Shown in pieces: positions 1 through 8,785 of a stretch of 32,940 nucleotides of DNA. Location: positions 1 through 32,940 of the forward strand of contig JAIMAA010000005.1 of NCBI GenBank assembly GCA_023512225.1. Reading direction: 5' to 3'. The notes under the pieces are model-generated. The model did not search any database. It was not told where the DNA came from and worked only from the letters and a program-made list of their open reading frames with translations. The stretch is from Candidatus Bathyarchaeota archaeon (lineage in GTDB: Archaea; Thermoproteota; Bathyarchaeia; Bathyarchaeales; Bathycorpusculaceae). Both the position numbers and the translations under genes were made by a program. How positions within the stretch are numbered: position 1 is the stretch's first letter; the number at the start of each line of letters is the position of its first letter.

Positions 1-87
1 CTATTCAATTTTAAACTTTCGCCGGCAACTCGCAGAAACAGATGAACATGTTGATTACCAAAAAGGAAGAAAGTTTTACGCAGGTTT

Positions 88-459
88 TTATCTTGATAGT
101 GCTCCGCCTATGAGTCCTCCGATGGCGGCTATTATTGCTCCGAAAATGCCTAGAAGAACTGCTGCAACCGCTACAAGTAATCCTAACAGAAAGCCTATAA
201 ACCCGCCAAGCAATCCGCCTAACAGCCCACCTAAAGCAACCAATCCAACAGTCACAAGCACTGCAATTATGAGTCCTCCTAAAATTCCAGCGAGAAAACC
301 AGCCAAAGCACCTTTTCCTGCGCCTTTAGCTATGAGCCCAGCAACCAATCCGCCAATAAAATGACCAATTATTGGAAGCACCCACCCGACAGCGACGATA
401 ACCACAAAGCCTGCAAAAGCCCCAAGCCACAAACTACCTGAACTGTTTCCCAAAGTCAA
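88..459 (-). CDS. Small glycine-rich multi-pass membrane protein (DUF5518-like)
   Basis: The 123-residue product is almost entirely hydrophobic, with four or so membrane segments built from Gly/Ala/Leu/Ile/Val and repeated GG pairs (GGLVAGLIAKGAGKGALAGFLAG, in two parts, near residues 36-59). This pattern resembles the DUF5518-type small archaeal membrane proteins, but the low-complexity composition makes family assignment weak. The start is TTG at 459-457, preceded by GGAG only three bases away. A TATA-like stretch on the minus strand lies around 485-495. An inverted repeat TGTGTA-N7-TACACA (469-487) lies between that stretch and the start codon and could be an operator. It is transcribed divergently from the LeuA-like gene. 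The function is unknown. Confidence 0.65.
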   Translation of the reverse strand: MTLGNSSGSLWLGAFAGFVVIVAVGWVLPIIGHFIGGLVAGLIAKGAGKGALAGFLAGILGGLIIAVLVTVGLVALGGLLGGLLGGFIGFLLGLLVAVAAVLLGIFGAIIAAIGGLIGGALSR

Positions 460-545
460 ATCTCCAAGTGTGTATGTTGTTTACACAAATAAAACACTTT
501 GCATAGTTTCAACGCAAATCGCACATCGCAAATGCTCTATAATTC

Positions 546-553
546 TTATATAA
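546..553 (+). promoter_or_regulatory. TATA box of the LeuA/homocitrate-synthase-like gene
   Basis: The sequence TTATATAA fits an archaeal TATA box. Transcription would begin about 24-27 bases downstream, near 573-577. This argues against the longest possible start at 558 and fits a leaderless message beginning at ATG 573. Confidence 0.5.
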
Positions 554-572
554 ATGCATGCGAAATAACAAA

Positions 573-1919
573 ATGCACTCTACTCTAGTTTGTTGGAATG
601 TGTGTTGGATGAGAAAAACTATATTCAAAAAACTTGAAGTGCAAGGACTAATAGCAAACTACAACCATTACAGAAAAAATTTGCCTCCCAAACTTCCAGA
701 CAAGGTCTTCATTTGGGATGAAACCCTACGTGAAGGCGTCCAAACCCCGACAGTTTATCTAACATACGTTGAAAAGGTTAAACTTGCCAAAATGATGGAT
801 GAAATGGGTGTAGCCTTAATAACCGTCGGGTTTCCAGCTATTTCCGAAGAAGAAAAAAGCGATGTTAGAAAAATCGCAAACGAAAGCTTCCAACAAGCAC
901 GTCTTGCGGCATCTGCACGCATAATCAAAAGCGACATAGACGCTTGCCTAGAATGCGGAATAAGAGAACTCATGATATTCACACCATTCAACGAGCTGAA
1001 CCTTCAATACAGACTAAAAATGACAAAAGAACAAGTGTTACAGAAGACTGCAGAGTCCATAGAATACGCAAAAAAGCACGGTGCAACTGTAAACTTTGTT
1101 TTGGAAGACGCGACAAGAACGCCAATAGAAGAGATTATACAAATTTTCGAAGCCGCAGTAAAGGCAGGAGCAAGCCGACTAGTAATAGCGGACACTGTTG
1201 GCTTCCTAAGACCTTTATCAATGCGTTATCTGATTTCGCATGTGAGAGAAGAACTTTTACAAAAAACCAAGAAGGAAATACCACTTTCCATTCACTGCCA
1301 CAACGACTTCGGTTTGGCAACCGCAAACACTCTAGCAGCTGTTGAGGAAGGCATAGCTTACGTTCACACTTGTATTGCGGGTTTTGGAGAAAGAGCTGGA
1401 GTCGCTCCTTTCGAGGAGGTTGTTGCTGCATTAGAGCTGCTCTATGACATAGACACTGGCGTGGATATGAAAAAACTTTATAGGCTTTCGCAGTTAGCCG
1501 AAAAAAGCTTCGCGTTGCCAATACAATATCACAAGCCAATAGTAGGCGATAATGCATTTTCGTATGAAGTAGACGAGCACATCCACGGCATGCTTGCTCA
1601 CCCGCTCATATACGAGCCTTTCCCACCCGAAATCATCGAGAGAGGGATAACATTCTTTTTCGGTAGACAAACAGGAAGACAGACAGTAGAAAGCCGTTTG
1701 GCTTCTGCGGGGATTAACGCAACACCATGGCAAATTGACGAAATAGTAAGACGCATAAGAAACATGCAGGAAAGCATGGATAAGGGCGGGGCGCAAATGA
1801 CATTCTACCAAATCAAAAAATTAATGCGGGAACTGAGGAAAGGTATAACAGAAGAGGAATTCTGGAGAATTGCAGAGCAAATCACGAAACAAAAACCTAA
1901 ACTTCCAACACCCACTTGA
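573..1919 (+). CDS. HMGL-like (isopropylmalate/homocitrate/citramalate synthase family) enzyme
   Basis: A member of the DRE-TIM metallolyase family (PF00682), which condenses acetyl-CoA with a 2-oxoacid. Counting from an upstream ATG at 558, the signature DETLREG is at residues 54-60, the metal-site motif HCHND at 246-250, and the conserved TCIAGFGERAG at about 271-281. The C-terminal part (IHGMLAHPLIYEPFPPE and after) resembles the post-catalytic region of homocitrate synthases. There is no LeuA C-terminal allosteric domain, so leucine feedback of the usual kind is unlikely. Possible starts are 558, 573 and 609. The TATA box at 546-553 makes 558 improbable and favours a leaderless start at 573, while 609 (MRKTIFKK) would give the most family-like N terminus. 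The substrate (2-oxoisovalerate, 2-oxoglutarate or pyruvate) cannot be decided here. It faces the acetoacetyl-CoA synthetase gene and shares no operon with it. Confidence 0.85.
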   Translation: MHSTLVCWNVCWMRKTIFKKLEVQGLIANYNHYRKNLPPKLPDKVFIWDETLREGVQTPTVYLTYVEKVKLAKMMDEMGVALITVGFPAISEEEKSDVRKIANESFQQARLAASARIIKSDIDACLECGIRELMIFTPFNELNLQYRLKMTKEQVLQKTAESIEYAKKHGATVNFVLEDATRTPIEEIIQIFEAAVKAGASRLVIADTVGFLRPLSMRYLISHVREELLQKTKKEIPLSIHCHNDFGLATANTLAAVEEGIAYVHTCIAGFGERAGVAPFEEVVAALELLYDIDTGVDMKKLYRLSQLAEKSFALPIQYHKPIVGDNAFSYEVDEHIHGMLAHPLIYEPFPPEIIERGITFFFGRQTGRQTVESRLASAGINATPWQIDEIVRRIRNMQESMDKGGAQMTFYQIKKLMRELRKGITEEEFWRIAEQITKQKPKLPTPT

Positions 1920-1952
1920 TGCCCTTTACTTTATTGCCTTGCAATTGTTGAG

Positions 1953-3920
1953 TTATCCTTTTTGAAGTTCTGGAAGAATCTTCTCGAAATAATTCAGTGA
2001 TTCCGGATTAATTAAAGCGTCTCTGTTTATGACTTGCTTTCCATGAATTATGTTCCAAACGGCAATCTCAACTTTTTTCATGTTAAAAGTGTAAGGAATG
2101 TCTGGCACTTCGACTATTAAGGCGGGAACATGCCTAGGAGAAGCGTTTTCCCGCAACCTTTTCCTAATCTTATCTTTCAAAGCTTCTGTTAGGCGGTGTC
2201 CCGGAGCAACTTTAACAAATAGGATTATGCGCTGGTCTCCCTTCCAGTCTTGTCCAACGGCTAAGCTGTCAGCGATTTCCGGCAGTTTCTCCACAACGTT
2301 ATAGATTTCAGCCGTGCCTATGCGTACTCCAGAAGGCTTTAAAACGGCGTCGGAGCGTCCGCAGTGGGTTATTCCACCAGTGTCGCCATGAATTATTATA
2401 AAGTCGCCGTGTCGCCACACATTCTTGTTTGGATAAAATTTGAAATACGCGTCTAAATACTTCTCGTTGTTTGAGTCATTCCAGAAATAAAGTGGCATGG
2501 AAGGCGCTGGTGCTTCGCAAACAAGCTCTCCTTGCTTATCAATCACCGGGTTGCCCTTTTCATCATAAGCCTTAATCTTCATTCCTAAAGCTGGAGATTG
2601 CAGTTCGCCGGCGTATACTGGAAGTGTTGGGCTTCCGGCGGTGAAACAGCCATTGATGTCTGTTCCGCCAGCTATCGAATTAAAATGCAAATCCTTTTTG
2701 ATTGCCTCGTAAACGTACTCGAAACCTTCCGCTGAGAGCGGCGAGCCAGTCTGGGAAATTTCCCGAAGCGAAGATAAATCGTAGTCTTTGCATGGTCGGA
2801 CGTTTTGGCTTCTTAAAAAGTTTATGTAGCTTGCGCTGCAGCCAAAAATGGTTATTTGCTCATTTTGAACTAACCGCCACATTGCATCAACGTCGGGATA
2901 GCATGGATTTCCATCATACAAAACTATGGTGGCTCCCACGGCTAGAGAGCTCAAAAGCCAGTTCCACATCATCCAACTACAACTTGTAATGTACATGATT
3001 GTGTCTTCGCGTTTCAAATCTGTGTGGAGCATAAGCTCTTTTAAATGGTTGATTAGGATTCCGCCTGCTCCTTGCACCATACATTTTGGTTTGCCAGTTG
3101 TTCCGGAAGAAAACATAATGTACACTGGGTGCTCAGAAGGCAGCTGCTCAAACCGAATTTGCGGATGTTTTTCCTCAGATAAAAAGGCATCATAATGTAC
3201 CGAGTGAGGAATATTGCTGATGTCTGGTTTATCTTCTGTGAACGAGGCAACAACGACTTTTTTGAGCGAAGGAATCTCCTTTGCGATTCTTTCCACATTA
3301 GCCAAAATATTGAAGTTTTTTCCTTTATACCAGTATCCATCAGCCGTAAACAAAACCTTAGGCTCAATCTGACCCAAACGGTCCAACGCCGCTGAAACGC
3401 CTAACTCTGCACCGCATGAAGCCCACACTGCACCGATGCTCGTTGCAGCAAGCATTGCAGTAGCTGTTTCAATTAAATTTGGCATGTAGGCGACCACGCG
3501 GTCTCCAGGAGCAACGCCTATCTCGCGTAGTGATTTGACAAGGCGAGCTACTTGATTGTATAATTCTGAATAGGTTATTTTTGCTGTTTTTTGGTTTTCG
3601 CTTTTGAATATGAAAGCTGTGTGGTTGTCTCTGTGTCTTAGAAGGTTTTCTGCAAAATTCAGTTTAGCTCCTGTGAACCATTTTGCTCCTGGAAACTTGT
3701 TTAAGTCGTCAACCACTTTTTCGTATCCGCGTGAACATATAACCTTACCAAATTCCCACATGGCAGCCCAAAAATCTGGTATGTTCTCGATTGACCAGTT
3801 GTAAAGCTGAAAGTAAGAACTTATCTTGAGAGAGTATTTTTTGTTAACGAAATCGATAAATCTGGTCATGTTCGCCTTTTTTATGCGTTCCGCGGAAGGT
3901 TTCCAGAGCAGTTTTCCCAT
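1953..3920 (-). CDS. Acetoacetyl-CoA synthetase (acetoacetate--CoA ligase)
   Basis: The 655-residue length matches the AACS branch of the ANL adenylating-enzyme superfamily. It activates acetoacetate with ATP and CoA through an acyl-adenylate, in the cytoplasm. The N terminus has the ACAS_N-like region (MGKLLWKPSAERIKKANMTR), followed by the AACS-typical FPGAKWFTGAKLNFAENLL (77-95). The P-loop SSGTTGKPK is at 271-279 and the A5-type motif GGTDINGCF follows later. The C-terminal catalytic lysine region reads PYTFNMKKVEIAV, with Met614 where a Gly usually precedes the lysine; Lys615 is retained. It is the last gene of a minus-strand cluster behind two CoA-transferase subunits, 28 bases after the beta subunit. 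The context suggests interconversion of a 3-oxoacid and its CoA ester, although a related short-chain oxoacid is possible. Confidence 0.88.
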   Translation of the reverse strand: MGKLLWKPSAERIKKANMTRFIDFVNKKYSLKISSYFQLYNWSIENIPDFWAAMWEFGKVICSRGYEKVVDDLNKFPGAKWFTGAKLNFAENLLRHRDNHTAFIFKSENQKTAKITYSELYNQVARLVKSLREIGVAPGDRVVAYMPNLIETATAMLAATSIGAVWASCGAELGVSAALDRLGQIEPKVLFTADGYWYKGKNFNILANVERIAKEIPSLKKVVVASFTEDKPDISNIPHSVHYDAFLSEEKHPQIRFEQLPSEHPVYIMFSSGTTGKPKCMVQGAGGILINHLKELMLHTDLKREDTIMYITSCSWMMWNWLLSSLAVGATIVLYDGNPCYPDVDAMWRLVQNEQITIFGCSASYINFLRSQNVRPCKDYDLSSLREISQTGSPLSAEGFEYVYEAIKKDLHFNSIAGGTDINGCFTAGSPTLPVYAGELQSPALGMKIKAYDEKGNPVIDKQGELVCEAPAPSMPLYFWNDSNNEKYLDAYFKFYPNKNVWRHGDFIIIHGDTGGITHCGRSDAVLKPSGVRIGTAEIYNVVEKLPEIADSLAVGQDWKGDQRIILFVKVAPGHRLTEALKDKIRKRLRENASPRHVPALIVEVPDIPYTFNMKKVEIAVWNIIHGKQVINRDALINPESLNYFEKILPELQKG

Positions 3921-3948
3921 GGTCTTATCCCATGCGGCAAAGGCTCAT

Positions 3949-4743
3949 TTAGGCTTTGGTTCTCGGTATGTAAATGCCGAGAGGGTCTATCTCTCTAAGA
4001 AGTTTAAGTTCTTCATAAGTGGGCAGTTCGGTTGTTGGAACTTCTTTTGGCACTATTAGGTCAAAGCCGCTGTTCTCTAGTACTTGCTCCACTGAAACGC
4101 CAGGATGAACCGCTGCCAATCTGATTCGTTTAGTCAGCTGGTCAAAGTCCATCTGACAAAGATTTGTAACCACAAGTGAAGGACCGCCACCGCGTAATCC
4201 AGCTTTTTCTCTGGCTCCTGGTCCGTTTATGAAGCCTGGGCTTGTCATGTAATCGAGTTTTTTCACCATTTTTCTTTTCTCATGTGTCATTATGATTACT
4301 ATGCGTTTGGCTGATGACACTATGTCGTTTCCTCCGCCACTTCCTGGCAGTCTGACGTTTGGTTTTTCGAAGGGTCCTATATACGTGGTGTTTATGTTTC
4401 CGTATTCGTCGATTTGTGCTGCGCCTACGAAGCCTACGTCTACGTGTCCGCCTTGTAGCATCAAGCCTAACGTTTCGATTAAGCCTATGGCTCCTGATGC
4501 TCGGTAACCCAGTCTGGAATCTGCAATGGATAGAGCGATGTCTATGGCGTTTGAGTCGATGAATCCGGCTTCATAAACTATCTTTGCGTTTGGTGCGTGT
4601 GTTCTTTTTGCTAGCATTGCAGCTATCATAGGTAATCCCGTGCCTATGAAGACGACTTCACCGTTTTTTATTGCTCTTGCTCCGCAAACAGCCATGAGCT
4701 CTAACGTGGTGAATTCGCCGAGTTTTGCGTATTTTTTCTTCAT
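3949..4743 (-). CDS. CoA-transferase, beta subunit (GctB/IpdB-like)
   Basis: The 264-residue product belongs to the family I CoA-transferase beta subunits (COG2057), the glutaconate/3-oxoacid group. The N-terminal part reads GEVVFIGTGLPMIAAMLAKR, followed by IVYEAGFID. Glu58 in YEAG falls where the GctB catalytic glutamate is found, which supports a genuine transferase rather than an IpdAB-type hydrolase lacking that Glu (inference). A glycine-rich GSGGGNDIVSSAKR follows near residue 140. The start ATG at 4743 has a clear ribosome binding site (GGAGAG, about 8 bases upstream). It lies 18 bases after the alpha subunit and 28 before the acetoacetyl-CoA synthetase. The substrate is unknown; acetoacetate, 3-oxoacids or a ring-opened acyl-CoA are candidates. 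Confidence 0.85.
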   Translation of the reverse strand: MKKKYAKLGEFTTLELMAVCGARAIKNGEVVFIGTGLPMIAAMLAKRTHAPNAKIVYEAGFIDSNAIDIALSIADSRLGYRASGAIGLIETLGLMLQGGHVDVGFVGAAQIDEYGNINTTYIGPFEKPNVRLPGSGGGNDIVSSAKRIVIIMTHEKRKMVKKLDYMTSPGFINGPGAREKAGLRGGGPSLVVTNLCQMDFDQLTKRIRLAAVHPGVSVEQVLENSGFDLIVPKEVPTTELPTYEELKLLREIDPLGIYIPRTKA

Positions 4744-4761
4744 TTTGTTTTCTCTCCTTTT

Positions 4762-5673
4762 CTAGTATGGAAGCGGTCTTTTGGCTTTGAGTTTCTGTAG
4801 TTTATCGTTTCCGATTTTTCTTAGGAAATCTTCATGACCGTCTACGCTTGTTATGTATTCGTTGCAGTATTTTTGCCAGCCTTCTTCTGTTTTGCATTGC
4901 TCGTAGTACATGCGGATGTGCTCCATGTCATAATCGTAATAATTGTAAACCATCATTGGATACGAGCCCCAAGGGCATTCAACCACGTGCGTAACGTAAA
5001 TGTTTGGTATGACTGTTTGGTCTGGCTGAGCGCGAATAAATTCTGTGTCGACGATTTCTTCAGCCATAACGATTAATTTTTTGCCGGCTCTAGCGCCTTC
5101 GATGTCTTCGCCTTTTATTCCATCTATCTGAGCGTTGCCTTCGCGGTCAACGCGTGAAACGTGGACTATGCTGAAATCTGGGCGGACAGAAGGAACTAAT
5201 ACAACCTTTTCGCCAGTGAAGGGGCAAGTGATTACTTCTGCCTTTTTGGGTCTAAACTTCTTTTTTGAAAGCAAATCCGTGCCTAACATGCTTTTCAAAG
5301 GCATGAATGGAACACCTAATGCTCCGCCAAAGAAACGCAGAGCCATAGCCAAATTCGTATAATCTTCGATTTGAATTGCGCCTTCGCGGATTCTTCTCTG
5401 AATGTTTGGCGCTAGGCCTATACCCTCAATGGCGAAAAAAGCTAATTCAAAATGTGAAACCACGTAAGCGCCAGAGAGTATGTCGATGTCCATTTCAGAA
5501 CCACACGTGTAGATTGTAAGGTTGCGCTTCTTCTGTCTTACAAGCTCATGTGCAAAAGCCATAGGTGGACGTTGAAAGCCGAAGCCGCCCCAGAAAAGAT
5601 GTGCTCCGTCTGGAACAAGCTTTACTGCTTCCTTAAGCGTTATTCGTTTGTCTTCTACGGCTGCTTCTACCAA
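4762..5673 (-). CDS. CoA-transferase, alpha subunit (GctA/IpdA-like)
   Basis: The 303-residue product is the alpha partner (COG1788) of the next gene and would form a heterodimer or heterotetramer with it. The N-terminal part shows the family glycine-rich turn DGAHLFWGGFGFQRPPMAFA (residues 22-41), then the LVRQKKRNLTIYTCG strand. The length is slightly shorter than classical GctA (about 320). The start is TTG at 5673; a TATA-like TTCTAAAATG at about 5692-5701 on the minus strand would give a very short leader. It is the first gene of a probable three-gene operon with the beta subunit and the acetoacetyl-CoA synthetase. The cluster lies 61 bases downstream of the polymerase gene on the same strand, so read-through is possible. 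Confidence 0.83.
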   Translation of the reverse strand: MVEAAVEDKRITLKEAVKLVPDGAHLFWGGFGFQRPPMAFAHELVRQKKRNLTIYTCGSEMDIDILSGAYVVSHFELAFFAIEGIGLAPNIQRRIREGAIQIEDYTNLAMALRFFGGALGVPFMPLKSMLGTDLLSKKKFRPKKAEVITCPFTGEKVVLVPSVRPDFSIVHVSRVDREGNAQIDGIKGEDIEGARAGKKLIVMAEEIVDTEFIRAQPDQTVIPNIYVTHVVECPWGSYPMMVYNYYDYDMEHIRMYYEQCKTEEGWQKYCNEYITSVDGHEDFLRKIGNDKLQKLKAKRPLPY

Positions 5674-5734
5674 GTCTTTTTCACCTATATCATTTTAGAA
5701 AAGCATTAACCTTACCCACACATAGATTTTTCGA

Positions 5735-7630
5735 CTAAAAACCCAACCATTTTGAGATTTCTGTTTCTTTTTCTGTTTCCAGTTTAATGCCCATTGGTTG
5801 AAATGTTTGATTCAAAGCGGTTAGCAAATTTCGGATGTAGTCTTCAACATTTATTTCATACAAACTTTTCACAAATTCCACCGGTTTCACAGTGAAAGCT
5901 TTCCCCTTATAATTGAATGGTTTCACTTTGATAAATGAAACCGTGTCCCATCTTTCCAGTTTTTTGCCAGAATCTATCAGCTGCAATGCGCATTGGTACT
6001 GTTGCGCGGCAGTTTTCATTTCCGCAACTTTCTCGTTAGGGTCAAAATAAAGTCTCACCGTATAAACCAAATCTTCCAGCATAACTCGTCTGTTCTTCAA
6101 ATCTTCAATGGCTTTCTTAACGATATCTTTAATCACTTTCTTTGCTTGCTCAAAATCCTCAAGATTCTTAACTGTTGAAAGTGCCTTAACGCATTGCTGA
6201 AAAACAGTGTTGATGAATCTTGGAGCGTTAGACTTTATGGGCGTGACTCCTTTAATGTCCGGTGTTCCGTCAGGCAAGATTCCAAAATAGGCTTTTTTCG
6301 CCTTCGGCAAAACACATAGGTTATAGCGCTTCTCCACAGCCAAATCCAAGTTGAACCTTTCCTTAACTGCTTTGACAAGCCACTCCACCTGCTCGTTTGA
6401 CGCGTTATCCAGAAATATGCTGTCCGTGTCGCCGTAAAGCGGTCTCAAACCCTTCTCTTCAGCCATCTTCCAAGTTTCCTTAAGCGAATAGCGGCTATAC
6501 CCAGTTATTGCATCAGCTAATGGTGGACAAGCAACACCGTGAATGCGGACTGTTACGCCATAGCTGGAAACCAAAATCAACTTCAACAATTTCGCTGCCA
6601 AATTTGCCATTTTTCGTTCTTCTTCCGGCAGCGAAGCGTCCCTGGCGGCTGGTTTGAACAGTTTTATTCGCAAGTCTTTTAAAGCGCCAAAAAGAACCGA
6701 GTAAAAGCCTCTGCGTTTAGTGCACACGTGATAGTCAACTTCTGGAATCTTGTTACTTCTGCATTCTGTGTGCAAACAATCCACTGTCTCGTAAGACAAA
6801 TTGAAACTGTCAATACAGCTGGGATATAGACTTTCAAAATCACAGACGACAGTGTTAAAGTAAACGCCCGGCGTAGGCGAAACAGTCAAGGCTCCAACGA
6901 CTCTGTGCGTTGGCTTTCCACGTCTAAGCTCCTCAGAAGTTGGAATAAGAACGCCATTCTTTCTCAGATGTGTGTAAATTATGGATTTTATCCAGTCGCT
7001 CACACGTCTACTGTTTAACGCTTCGTTCAAGGGAATATTCGCAATTCTGGAAAGCATCCACGCAGAATAAATTCCTTCTTGGTTTACTTCCTTAACGCCG
7101 AACACTTCTGAGCTTAACTTTGGAATTGGCTGAGAAAGGAGTGTAAACCAATAGAAAATCTGCGCATACTTCAAAGGGTCTTTTGTTCTGACTTCTATGA
7201 AAGTTCTCTTAAACTTTTCCTTAGCTTCTGCGGAAACTTCTAAAACTGGCTTCAATTGGTCTTCAGAATGTAAGGCTCCAAAAACCAAACCGTTATCATA
7301 AACATATGATTTTGAAAATTCAATTTCTCCTTCCCAAACTTGACGCATTCGCCCAGCCGCTTTCAAGGCAATCTTCGGATTCAGCCAGAAAACTTTTCCA
7401 AAAATCCTTTTTTCACCGGTGAAGAGTTCGATTTTTTCTGCGGATTGAAGGTTGCCGCTGAGATATCGGATAACTTCTAAATCTTCGTTTGTTGGCGGAT
7501 AAGGTATTAAGAAATATGGTTTGTATCTGTCGTCGACGACTTCCTTGATTTTTCCATTTTCATCAAGAAACTTCAGCTTTATCGCGTTTGTTTCCGTCAC
7601 CATGGCGTCAAGAAAATAAAAGGAGTTCAA
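5735..7630 (-). CDS. Family B DNA polymerase lacking a recognisable 3'-5' exonuclease domain
   Basis: DNA-directed DNA polymerase, palm type B. Motif A is CDFESLYPS (Asp264), motif C is YGDTDS (Asp401 and Asp403), and the region before motif A (SRIANIPLNEALNSRRVSDW) matches the start of the palm. Motif B reads KLILVSSYG (350-358), so the usual Asn of KxxxNSxYG is Val354. Residues 1-130 look like the PolB N-terminal domain (DDRYKPYFLIPYP). Only about 50 residues separate it from the palm, where a proofreading domain of roughly 190 residues normally lies; motif A falls at 264 instead of about 400. No Exo I DxE motif is visible. The length (631) recalls the PolB2/Dpo2 group, but both catalytic motifs are intact here. 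The start TTG at 7630 has GGAG ten bases upstream; the N-terminal FYFLDA fits the family. It follows the LipS1-like gene by 5 bases. Confidence 0.85.
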   Translation of the reverse strand: MNSFYFLDAMVTETNAIKLKFLDENGKIKEVVDDRYKPYFLIPYPPTNEDLEVIRYLSGNLQSAEKIELFTGEKRIFGKVFWLNPKIALKAAGRMRQVWEGEIEFSKSYVYDNGLVFGALHSEDQLKPVLEVSAEAKEKFKRTFIEVRTKDPLKYAQIFYWFTLLSQPIPKLSSEVFGVKEVNQEGIYSAWMLSRIANIPLNEALNSRRVSDWIKSIIYTHLRKNGVLIPTSEELRRGKPTHRVVGALTVSPTPGVYFNTVVCDFESLYPSCIDSFNLSYETVDCLHTECRSNKIPEVDYHVCTKRRGFYSVLFGALKDLRIKLFKPAARDASLPEEERKMANLAAKLLKLILVSSYGVTVRIHGVACPPLADAITGYSRYSLKETWKMAEEKGLRPLYGDTDSIFLDNASNEQVEWLVKAVKERFNLDLAVEKRYNLCVLPKAKKAYFGILPDGTPDIKGVTPIKSNAPRFINTVFQQCVKALSTVKNLEDFEQAKKVIKDIVKKAIEDLKNRRVMLEDLVYTVRLYFDPNEKVAEMKTAAQQYQCALQLIDSGKKLERWDTVSFIKVKPFNYKGKAFTVKPVEFVKSLYEINVEDYIRNLLTALNQTFQPMGIKLETEKETEISKWLGF

Positions 7631-7635
7631 TATTC

Positions 7636-8658
7636 TTATGCTCCATGGAATCCTAACTGTTTTCGAACTGTGAGAAGTTCCTTTTCCGTTAAGTCCTTGG
7701 GATAATTAAATATGGGACCGCTTGGCTTCTCGTTGTAATATGGACGGTTGCAGTTTGGGCATCCAGAAGTGCGGAAAGGTTCGCCTGTTTGAGCAATCTG
7801 CCACAATGCCTTTTTATCCACACTGAAATCCTGTATGTTTCCTTCCTTATCAAAGCGCATATTCTCATATCTGGCTATCCCGTGAACTATTAAGTGCCTA
7901 GCAATTTGGATTCGCCTGTACCTTTCAATTGATGGTTGAGCCTCGTTTTCTAATGCTGTCCCGCTTATTGGTGTGAAAGCAAAAAGCGCCGGCAAAACGC
8001 CCATGTACACGCATGTTTGAATAGCGTGAACCATCTCCTTTTCTGTTTCTCCCAGCCCAACAATCAAGTGCGTGCTAACCTTGCCCTTTCCAAAAATATC
8101 CACTGCTTCATTCAGCAAGTCAAACTGTCGTTTCCAATTGTAAGGTCCTCCAGCAACAACCCCCTTCACCTTGTTAAACAATTCCTCTGTGGCAGCGTCT
8201 AAAGGAATCCCTATTCTTTCTGCTCCAGCCTCAGCTAACCGCCTCAAGTTTTCACTGTTAAGAGGTTGACAAGAAATTGAAATTGGAACGCCCACTCTTT
8301 GGTATATCGCCTTTACAATGGCTCTCAAATCATTGAAGACTTCTGGATAATTCAAGGCTTGAACACAAACACGCTTGACCCTGCCACTCTCAACGGCATT
8401 CTCAATTCCGTCAAACACTTGTTCAGTCAAGAAAACGGGCCATGAAACCCGCGAAAGCATGTCTGCCCTGCCGTGGCTTTCTCGCGCTTGTGGACAAAAA
8501 CCGCAGTTTGCACTGCATTTACCTTTTCGGTACGTCATTAAATAAGTGGTTGTTGGCTTAGCGTCAAGCTTACCCTTCAAAAGCCCAATAACAATAGCTG
8601 AGCCTAATGAAACGCGAATTCGGCTCGGTAGTTTTTCAGCTGCAGTCACTGGTTGCAC
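7636..8658 (-). CDS. lipS1: Radical SAM protein, biotin-synthase-like; probable lipoyl synthase subunit LipS1
   Basis: The 340-residue product is a radical SAM enzyme whose [4Fe-4S] motif is C48-x3-C52-x2-C55 (KCSANCGFCPQA). Conserved C-terminal cysteines (SGCPNCNRPYYNE, C300 and C303) may bind an auxiliary cluster. This group (COG2516) was long annotated as biotin-synthase-related. In Thermococcus two such proteins together make lipoate, inserting two sulfurs into octanoyl groups. The neighbour at 9177 has the features of the second subunit, and that pairing is the main support for the call. The start is GTG at 8658, with a TATA-like TATTTATTTT on the minus strand at about 8675-8684, so the message may be leaderless. 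The polymerase gene follows 5 bases later and is probably cotranscribed. An unrelated sulfur-insertion or methylthio-type role is the alternative. Confidence 0.62.
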   Translation of the reverse strand: MQPVTAAEKLPSRIRVSLGSAIVIGLLKGKLDAKPTTTYLMTYRKGKCSANCGFCPQARESHGRADMLSRVSWPVFLTEQVFDGIENAVESGRVKRVCVQALNYPEVFNDLRAIVKAIYQRVGVPISISCQPLNSENLRRLAEAGAERIGIPLDAATEELFNKVKGVVAGGPYNWKRQFDLLNEAVDIFGKGKVSTHLIVGLGETEKEMVHAIQTCVYMGVLPALFAFTPISGTALENEAQPSIERYRRIQIARHLIVHGIARYENMRFDKEGNIQDFSVDKKALWQIAQTGEPFRTSGCPNCNRPYYNEKPSGPIFNYPKDLTEKELLTVRKQLGFHGA

Positions 8659-8785
8659 GCTCGTTTACGAAAATAAATAGTCATGGTTTGGCTTAATATC
8701 TGTTACAATTGTTTCTTTACTAAAGATTTTGAATTCACAAATGATTTATCCAAACCGCATAAAACAAGGATAACGGCGTATTCGG

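Noticed and set aside
558-572. Start codon at 558 for the LeuA-like gene
   Set aside because: It is only five bases after the TATA box at 546-553, so it would not be on the transcript.
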